Assembly (NCBI GenBank): GCA_018970625.1 | Contig: JAGWVZ010000234.1 | Span: forward strand, 1 to 6,131 | Reading direction: 5' to 3' | DNA from: Myxococcales bacterium | GTDB taxonomy: Bacteria; Myxococcota; Bradymonadia; REDH01 | DNA: 6,131 nt | Shown: one piece after another, positions 1 to 4,782 of the stretch | Layout of the letters: each line of letters starts with the position of its first letter | Numbering within the stretch: position 1 is the first letter of the stretch | The notes under the pieces: model-generated | What the model was told of the DNA's origin: nothing | What the model saw: only the letters and a program-made list of their open reading frames with translations | Databases searched by the model: none | Program-made: the position numbers and the translations under genes

Positions 1-348
1 GCAGTTGCAGTTGTTATCAATGCCGTCACAGATTTCTTCTGCGCCAGGGTTGATCTCGCGATCCCCGTCGTTGCAGTCGTACTGTTCGGGTGTGACGGTA
101 GCACAGCCGGTGGCAAAGAAGCCGTCATTGTCGGAGTCGACGCAGGTGTTGGGCGCCGCGGATTCCGAGACGCAGCGTCCGACTTCTCCTTCCTGCAGCG
201 ACTCGGCGCCGAGACAGAAGTACCCCGAGACACAGTCATCGTTGGTGGTACAGGCGAAGCCGGGTTCGGCGTCAACGCCTACTCCGAAGGAGCAGCCCAC
301 GAGGGTGGCGGTGAAGAGTGCAAGCGACAGGCTGGCGAGGATGCGCAT
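1..348 (-). CDS. Cys-rich lipoprotein with MopE-like metal-binding repeat (N-terminal part, runs off the left edge)
   Basis: The frame begins with ATG at 348 and stays open to base 1, giving 116 residues with the 3' end outside the window. Residues 1-19 form a lipoprotein signal: Met-Arg, a hydrophobic stretch, then the lipobox LVGC with C19 as the predicted lipidated Cys. Ser at +2 would favour the outer membrane by the E. coli rule. Residues 33-59 are a Cys-rich head (C33, C39, C45, C59) of the small disulfide type common in myxobacterial surface proteins. Residues 69-114 match the MopE-type putative metal-binding motif: CVDSDNDGFF with an Asp-rich, EF-hand-like loop (D71, D73, D75), then DCNDGD, NPGAEEICDGIDNNC. 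More repeats may follow off the edge. The gene lies 28 bp after the stop of the gene ending at 377, so the two are probably co-transcribed. Ligand and role are unknown; metal or calcium binding is inferred from the motif. Confidence 0.85.
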   Translation of the reverse strand, partial: MRILASLSLALFTATLVGCSFGVGVDAEPGFACTTNDDCVSGYFCLGAESLQEGEVGRCVSESAAPNTCVDSDNDGFFATGCATVTPEQYDCNDGDREINPGAEEICDGIDNNCNC

Positions 349-354
349 CGATAT

Positions 355-359
355 CTCCC
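355..359 (-). promoter_or_regulatory. Ribosome binding site of the lipoprotein gene
   Basis: Read on the minus strand this is GGGAG, six bases before the ATG at 348. It fixes that start, immediately before the lipoprotein signal. It lies in the 28-bp gap after the preceding gene's stop, where I see no terminator. Confidence 0.6.
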
Positions 360-376
360 GTTAGGGCGGGGAAGAA

Positions 377-1471
377 TCAGAATTCAAAGCCACCGACGAG
401 TCCGACGGAGCGTCGCTCGAAACTGGGCGCAAGCCGTACATTGCGGATGCGACGCGGCGCATCGGCAAGGTCAGCGTCTTCGTCGATGTCAGAGCCGGGC
501 GTAACCGTGAAGAGCAGGATGGAGCCGACCGCCAGCAGGAGTCCGGTGCCGACAAATACGTTGGCGAGGGTGGCGGCGCTTTTTCCGTCGTCGATGATGC
601 CCTGCGCCTCGACCTGCGTCTGCGTGCACACGCTGGGTCCGTCGTCAGCCGTGACCACCAGCTCACAGGATTCGATATCTTCCTGCAGGCCGCTGGCTTT
701 GGATCCGAAGGCGATACCGACACCGAGGGACGCGAGGCCGAGACCGAGCGTGGTCCAGGCCATGCCGAGCTGAACGGGGCTGGGTCCGCGTCGTTCATCG
801 CTTTCCTCTTCCACGACGCGTCGAATGCCGAGCAGTGTGCGCATCTGCGGCTCAAGCGCGCCCTGAACGGCGATGGTGCCGGGGGTGACGGTGAAGAGGC
901 GGTAGTTTTCAATCGAGCTGGACGCGGCGTCCATGAGGTCGATTGTCACGGCCCAGTCCCCGGTGGCGTTCTGTTCGACACGGCCGACCACGACTTTGTC
1001 AATGCCGAGGGGCCGCGCGTAGCGACCCAGGCAGACGGGGTCGAACGAACAGGTCACGGCGAAGTCACCGCCCATCATCGAGAATTCGGTCTGCAGCGGA
1101 TCTGCGCCTACCACTTCGTAGAGTCCGAAGGCTTCGAGTTGCTGCATGACCGCGGTGGTCAATACGCTGGCGTCATCCACAGACAGGGCATCGCCCGGCA
1201 CGATATAGCCGGTGATGGTGATGACCCCGTCATCGACGACCACCGGCGTGGCGGGCGCGGTGTCAGCGGGTTCTTCCGACCAGTCGTCCTCGACTGTCCA
1301 GTCGTCGACTTCCTCTTCACCGAACTCGATCGGTTCTCCGAAGTCCTCTACCTCTTCCTCGTCGAACGTGAATTCGTCGGACTGGGCAAAGGCACCCATG
1401 GGCAGGCACAGGGCGTTCAGAAACGCCACAGCCAGCGGGCCGGCAACCTTACGATGAAAGCGGTGCTGCAT
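377..1471 (-). CDS. Exported protein: acidic linker, TolB-N/CsgG-like domain and two C-terminal membrane helices
   Basis: This is a 364-residue protein. Residues 1-29 are a signal peptide (basic HRFHRK, hydrophobic core, cleavage after AFA). Residues 31-70 are very acidic (21 of 40 are Asp or Glu, no Lys or Arg). Residues 77-220 resemble the TolB N-terminal/CsgG-like fold of myxobacterial proteins: a helix of the type TTAVMQQLEAFGLYEVV, a Cys pair (C141, C147) before LGRYARPLGIDKVVVGRVE, then a strand ending IDLMDAASSSIE. Residues 236-256 and 307-326 are hydrophobic helices flanking a loop with C269 and C282, a possible disulfide. The tail VRLAPSFERRSVGLVGGFEF matches the usual ending of such proteins. 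An in-frame TTG at 1546 would add 25 residues and bury the signal peptide, so I chose ATG 1471, which has AGGAGA upstream. The family assignment is from recalled pattern, and the function is unknown. It probably leads an operon with the lipoprotein gene. Confidence 0.85.
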   Translation of the reverse strand: MQHRFHRKVAGPLAVAFLNALCLPMGAFAQSDEFTFDEEEVEDFGEPIEFGEEEVDDWTVEDDWSEEPADTAPATPVVVDDGVITITGYIVPGDALSVDDASVLTTAVMQQLEAFGLYEVVGADPLQTEFSMMGGDFAVTCSFDPVCLGRYARPLGIDKVVVGRVEQNATGDWAVTIDLMDAASSSIENYRLFTVTPGTIAVQGALEPQMRTLLGIRRVVEEESDERRGPSPVQLGMAWTTLGLGLASLGVGIAFGSKASGLQEDIESCELVVTADDGPSVCTQTQVEAQGIIDDGKSAATLANVFVGTGLLLAVGSILLFTVTPGSDIDEDADLADAPRRIRNVRLAPSFERRSVGLVGGFEF

Positions 1472-1474
1472 GGC

Positions 1475-1480
1475 TCTCCT
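1475..1480 (-). promoter_or_regulatory. Ribosome binding site that decides the start at 1471
   Basis: On the minus strand the sequence is AGGAGA followed by GCC and then ATG. This strong Shine-Dalgarno, together with the signal peptide that begins right after it, argues for 1471 over the in-frame TTG at 1546, which itself has only a weaker AGGAA nearby. Confidence 0.65.
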
Positions 1481-1639
1481 GATCCTCGTCACATGGAACC
1501 CGGCCAACACGATTGTAGGCCCGTTCCCGGGTATCGCAGCGGACAATAATTCCTGTGTTGGCTACCACACCGCCCTTTACGGGGTCAAGGAAGCCGTCCC
1601 CGGAGTGAAGAACTTGACGCTCTGCGGCGTTTCCTGAGC

Positions 1640-1668
1640 AAGACAGTCCGTCTGGCGCGTGTTATACA
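1640..1668 (+). promoter_or_regulatory. Candidate plsB promoter giving a near-leaderless message
   Basis: AAGACA (1640-1645, GACA matching the end of TTGACA) is followed after 17 bp by TATACA (1663-1668, four of six to TATAAT). The expected transcription start is near 1675, one base before the plsB ATG. That would agree with the lack of any Shine-Dalgarno before that ATG. Both boxes are imperfect, so this is a weak call from sequence alone. Confidence 0.25.
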
Positions 1669-1677
1669 CCGTGTTAT
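1658..1677 (+). repeat. 8-bp direct repeat CGTGTTAT straddling the plsB start
   Basis: CGTGTTAT occurs at 1658-1665 and again at 1670-1677, 12 bp apart, and the second copy runs into the ATG. Between and across them lie two short symmetries: GTGT-TAT-ACAC (1659-1669) and ACAC-C-GTGT (1666-1674). The arrangement overlaps the putative -10 and could be a regulator site, but the arms are short enough to arise by chance. Confidence 0.3.
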
Positions 1678-4492
1678 GACCACCTCGAACCACCCAGCCA
1701 CACCATCTTCCACTTCCTCCGGACCGCTGGTGTCAGGCCGACACCCGTCTGCCATGGTCGAGCATCCGGGCTGGCTGATTCGGTTTCTGGTGGGCTGGTT
1801 GCTCGCGAGCGTGCGGTTTGACCGACGCCACGTGGACACGATCCGCGACGCACAACAGCGGGGTGCCGTCGTGCTCGTGATGCGTTCGCGCAGCCTCGTG
1901 AACTATCTGTATTTCAACGTGGCCTTCCTGCAGAGGGGACTGCGGCTGGTCCGATTCGCGAACGGAATCCGCACCTGGTTCATGCGCTCCGCCTTCGCAG
2001 GGCTCGCATCTCTTCTGCTGGGGAAACGCGGACTCCCCGACGATCAGGACTCCGTCGAACAGCTGATTGAAGCCCGCGAGACGATTCTGCTTTTCCTGCA
2101 CACTCCCGCAGCGCAGAGCGGTGCCTTTGGCTTGCCGCTGCTGGAGCGGCTGGTCACAACGGCACGACGCTCACCGGCGCCCGTCATTCTCGTTCCGCAG
2201 CTGCTGCTGTGGGACAAACGACCCGATGCCGAGCACCCCACGCTGCTGGATTCCGTCTTCGGCACCCGACAGAGCCCCGGCTTCTTTCGTTCGATTGTCT
2301 ACGTGATGCAGAACGTCTGGCAGTCTTTCCTGAATCTGGGCGAACCTTCGACCCAGGTATCAAATCCATTCGAACTCAACGACTTTCTAGCGCAGTACAG
2401 CGACCGTACCGACGAGCAGATCGCGCATCTGCTCTACGACCATCTCCTGGGGATCCTCGACAGGGAGCAACGCGTCGTCGTCGGCCCGGGCATCAAGGCC
2501 GCACCTGTGCTGCGCGATGAAATTCTGGCCGACGCCCGCACCCGCACCGGGCTGCAAAAGGCCGCACCGGGCATGGAGCGCAACACGCAAATCCAGAAGG
2601 CGCGCAAAATCCTCAAGGAGATCGCCGCGGACTTCGACCTCCTCGGCATCAAGGTGCTGTCGGCCATCCTCACACCCATCTGGAACCAGATTTATGACGG
2701 CATTGAGCTGGATACCGAAGGGCTTGAGCGAGTGCGCAGCACCATGCGCGAAAAGCGTCTCATCATTGTACCCAGCCACAAGAGTCATATCGACTACCTG
2801 CTGATCTCGTACCTTTTTTATCGCAATGGTCTCATCCCGCCGCATATTGCCGCTGGTGTAAACCTCTCGTTCTGGCCCATGGGCCCCATCTTCAGACGTT
2901 GCGGCGCCTTCTTTCTGCGCCGCACTTTTGCCGGCGACCCTCTCTATCCGGTACTTTTCAACGCCTATCTCGTAAAACTGCTCGAGGAAGGCTTCTCGAT
3001 TGAGTTTTTTATCGAAGGCACCCGCTCGCGAACCGGAAAACTGAACACGCCCAAATACGGCATGCTCAACATGATCGTGGACGCCTTCCGCAGCGGTGAA
3101 GTGGAGCAGCTCGCGTTCGTTCCGGTCTCCGTCGGGTATGAGAGCATCATCGAAGGGAGCTCCTATCGGCACGAACTCGAAGGTGGTGAAAAAGAAGGGG
3201 AGAGCCTTGGTGGGCTCATCCGTAGCACCTCGATTCTCGCCAAGCGGTATGGGCGTGTCTATGTCGAGTTCGGCGACCCGATCGACCTCGGTCAGTTCAT
3301 GACGGAGTATCATGGCACCGCAAAGCCCGAGATTGAACGCACCGATCTCGAGCGCTCTGTGCGGCGGCTTGCCTACCGCATTATTCACGGCATTAACGAC
3401 GTGACGTCGGTGACGCCGTCAGGAATCGCCGCGCTCCTGCTGCTGAACTCGCCCGAGAGCGCACTCGACCGCAGCACCATGACCCGCGAGGCCGGCTTTG
3501 TCGTCGGGTTCCTGCGGGAACGTCATGCGCATCTGAGCGCCACCCTCACCGAGCAGCTGCTCACGCAGCTACCCCGAATTCACCGCGTTCAGCACTCCAC
3601 GCCCGACCTCGCTTCGTTTGACGACTTTGACCAGGAATACCTGACCACCGGCCAGTACGAAAACGCCGATGAAGGAAGTCTGGCCGCGATCGCCGATGAA
3701 GCGCTTGGCGAGGCCGTCGTGGACACACTCGATGCAGCGCTGCGATTGCTTGCCGACAAGCAGCTGGTGCAGCTCAAGGGAGAGGACACGGCCCGTGTGT
3801 GGACGGTCGCCGACGAGAAAAGAATTGAGCTCGACTTCTACAAAAACAACATCATCCACTACTTCGTGCCCGAAGCTGTATTTGCCACCGCCCTGCGCGT
3901 GACCGCGGGCGCACGAAAACCCGTCGAGCACGTGAAGACGTACGCCCGGTTTCTCTCCCGGCTCTTCAAGTACGAGTTCTGCTTCGAGGAACGCAGCCGC
4001 TTCGACGACGTGTTTTACCGCAGCTTTGACTACTTCCTCGAGCGCAACTGGGTTTGCACTGACGACGACCGAACCTTCATTGAGCTGGTCGAGCCCAACG
4101 CAGACGGTCCCGAGTTCCTTCGTGGGCTGATGCTGCCAGCGCTGGAGGCCTATCGGGTTGCAGCGCTCACGCTGCCCGAGCTTGGCGACGAAGCCGCCGA
4201 CGCAAAGACGCTGGGCAAGAAAGCCATCGCCAAAGGCCGATCGCTTCGAACGTCAAATGAACTGATTCACCCCGAGGCGGTGTCGCGGGCCACCTTTGAA
4301 AACGCGTTCAAGGTATTCCGTGAGTGGGGTGTACTGGTCGAATCTTCACAGGACGGCGGTCGAAAGAAGGTTCGGTTGCTCAGTGTCGCCCCTGAGCGTC
4401 GCGGGCCGCTGCTTCAGGAGTTCATCGCCGAGCTGTCCGCGTTGGTGAACCGACAGGAACGCACGCCCGGTTCCTTTCTGCGGACGGTCTGA
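1676..4492 (+). CDS. plsB: Glycerol-3-phosphate 1-O-acyltransferase (PlsB type)
   Basis: This enzyme transfers a long-chain acyl group from acyl-ACP or acyl-CoA to position 1 of sn-glycerol-3-phosphate, the first step of phospholipid synthesis, at the inner membrane. All four acyltransferase motifs are present: HKSHID (H368 and D373 of the HX4D pair), GAFFLRR (410-416), FIEGTRSRTGK (445-455, for phosphate binding) and VPVSVGYE (482-489). Downstream, FYKNNIIHYFVPEA is also typical of PlsB. At 938 residues it is longer than E. coli PlsB (about 807). Residues 62-185 look like a degenerate second copy of the acyltransferase fold. The first 26 residues are rich in Ser, Thr and Pro and may be untranslated: an in-frame ATG at 1754 begins MVEHPGWLIRF, closer to where conserved sequence starts. 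Neither ATG has a Shine-Dalgarno. The gene stands alone, divergent from the envelope operon and 290 bp ahead of the acyl-CoA dehydrogenase gene. Confidence 0.95.
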   Translation: MTTSNHPATPSSTSSGPLVSGRHPSAMVEHPGWLIRFLVGWLLASVRFDRRHVDTIRDAQQRGAVVLVMRSRSLVNYLYFNVAFLQRGLRLVRFANGIRTWFMRSAFAGLASLLLGKRGLPDDQDSVEQLIEARETILLFLHTPAAQSGAFGLPLLERLVTTARRSPAPVILVPQLLLWDKRPDAEHPTLLDSVFGTRQSPGFFRSIVYVMQNVWQSFLNLGEPSTQVSNPFELNDFLAQYSDRTDEQIAHLLYDHLLGILDREQRVVVGPGIKAAPVLRDEILADARTRTGLQKAAPGMERNTQIQKARKILKEIAADFDLLGIKVLSAILTPIWNQIYDGIELDTEGLERVRSTMREKRLIIVPSHKSHIDYLLISYLFYRNGLIPPHIAAGVNLSFWPMGPIFRRCGAFFLRRTFAGDPLYPVLFNAYLVKLLEEGFSIEFFIEGTRSRTGKLNTPKYGMLNMIVDAFRSGEVEQLAFVPVSVGYESIIEGSSYRHELEGGEKEGESLGGLIRSTSILAKRYGRVYVEFGDPIDLGQFMTEYHGTAKPEIERTDLERSVRRLAYRIIHGINDVTSVTPSGIAALLLLNSPESALDRSTMTREAGFVVGFLRERHAHLSATLTEQLLTQLPRIHRVQHSTPDLASFDDFDQEYLTTGQYENADEGSLAAIADEALGEAVVDTLDAALRLLADKQLVQLKGEDTARVWTVADEKRIELDFYKNNIIHYFVPEAVFATALRVTAGARKPVEHVKTYARFLSRLFKYEFCFEERSRFDDVFYRSFDYFLERNWVCTDDDRTFIELVEPNADGPEFLRGLMLPALEAYRVAALTLPELGDEAADAKTLGKKAIAKGRSLRTSNELIHPEAVSRATFENAFKVFREWGVLVESSQDGGRKKVRLLSVAPERRGPLLQEFIAELSALVNRQERTPGSFLRTV

Positions 4493-4496
4493 GAGC

Positions 4497-4518
4497 CGTC
4501 GTTCGACCCCCGACGACG
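4497..4518 (+). terminator. Bulged hairpin just after the plsB stop, possible weak terminator
   Basis: CGTCGTTCG (4497-4505) pairs with CGACGACG (4511-4518) over eight base pairs with one bulged T, around the loop ACCCC. It begins five bases after the plsB stop. No T-run follows (next bases AACCACGG), so it is not a standard intrinsic terminator. It could protect the 3' end of the message or act with Rho. Confidence 0.25.
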
Positions 4519-4629
4519 AACCACGGCCCCCAACGACGCCAAGGCGCTCGTGGTGTCATGACAGGGCGCAACTGCGTCCAGCAGCCTCCGACTCGCCGAA
4601 CACCTCGAAGCGGATCACCGCCCTGAAAG

Positions 4630-4662
4630 ATGCCGCGTGCCTTTTGTGACGCACCGTGGCAT
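4630..4662 (+). other. Strong 11-bp hairpin in the plsB-fadE gap
   Basis: ATGCCGCGTGC (4630-4640) pairs with GCACCGTGGCAT (4651-4662) through 11 pairs with a single bulged C (4655) and one G-U pair, around the 10-base loop CTTTTGTGAC. It is 137 bp past the plsB stop and shares its last two bases with the palindrome at 4661. No T-run follows on the plus strand, and only CTTT follows on the minus strand. It may be a 3' end or processing signal for plsB, or part of a regulator site. The pairing is seen directly; the role is not known. Confidence 0.5.
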
Positions 4663-4680
4663 GAATGGAGATTCATTCTT
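4661..4680. promoter_or_regulatory. Candidate FadR-like (TetR family) operator upstream of the acyl-CoA dehydrogenase gene
   Basis: ATGAATGGAGATTCATTCTT holds the perfect symmetry GAATG-N6-CATTC centred between 4670 and 4671. Against the Bacillus subtilis FadR consensus as I recall it, ATGAATGANTANTCATTCAT, it matches 15 of the 18 defined positions. It lies about 100 bp before the start of a dehydrogenase whose closest recalled relatives are Bacillus FadE, itself a FadR target. In that system long-chain acyl-CoA releases the repressor and switches on beta-oxidation. The regulator gene is not in this window. No convincing promoter is visible around the site, though TTGTGA (4644-4649) with GAGATT (4668-4673) would put a -10 inside it. 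Confidence 0.5.
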
Positions 4681-4782
4681 CCGAGGTGAGCGCTTGATCA
4701 CATCGCTTACCCTGATTACCCACCGTCCGCCGCAGGCCGTTGTTCAAGGTGTCTGCCGGAACCCTCGTCTCATCAGGTTGTC

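Larger units (their letters stand above)
1472..1675. other. Divergent intergenic spacer between the envelope operon and plsB
   Basis: This 204-bp spacer must hold the promoters for both directions. On the minus strand the best -10-like element is TACAAT (1517-1512), but no good -35 stands 16-18 bp upstream of it. A TTGACC (1588-1583) lies further up without a good -10 partner. On the plus side the only reasonable pair is annotated separately at 1640-1668. I see no RNA gene or small ORF with a ribosome site here. Confidence 0.6.

Noticed and set aside
5..364. Plus-strand frame of 119 codons at the left edge
   Set aside because: It is antisense to the lipoprotein gene, whose lipobox, Cys pattern and metal motif make the minus strand the coding one.
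361..912. A 183-codon minus-strand frame overlapping the exported protein gene
   Set aside because: It is in another frame of the same strand as the real gene. Its product is Ser/Pro/Arg-rich with no recognisable domain, while the true frame has a signal peptide and conserved segments.
1512..1517. TACAAT on the minus strand as a -10 box for the envelope operon
   Set aside because: No acceptable -35 is found 16-18 bp upstream, so I did not annotate a promoter.
1472..1546. TTG at 1546 as the start of the exported protein
   Set aside because: It would put 25 residues before a textbook signal peptide. ATG 1471 has a better Shine-Dalgarno and directly starts that signal.
2387..3388. A 333-codon open frame on the minus strand inside plsB
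   Set aside because: It is antisense to the most conserved part of plsB, its product is composed like a mirror of that gene and resembles no family I know, and no ribosome site or context supports it. Long antisense frames are expected in GC-rich genes.
4520..4554. ACCACG ... CGTGGT inverted repeat with an inner CGCC-AA-GGCG
   Set aside because: The outer arms are six bp with a long gap, the inner arms leave a two-base loop, and no T-run follows. It is too weak to call a terminator.
4694..4722. TTGATC, 17 bp, TACCCA as a promoter for the acyl-CoA dehydrogenase gene
   Set aside because: The -35 is fair but the -10 matches TATAAT at only two of six positions.
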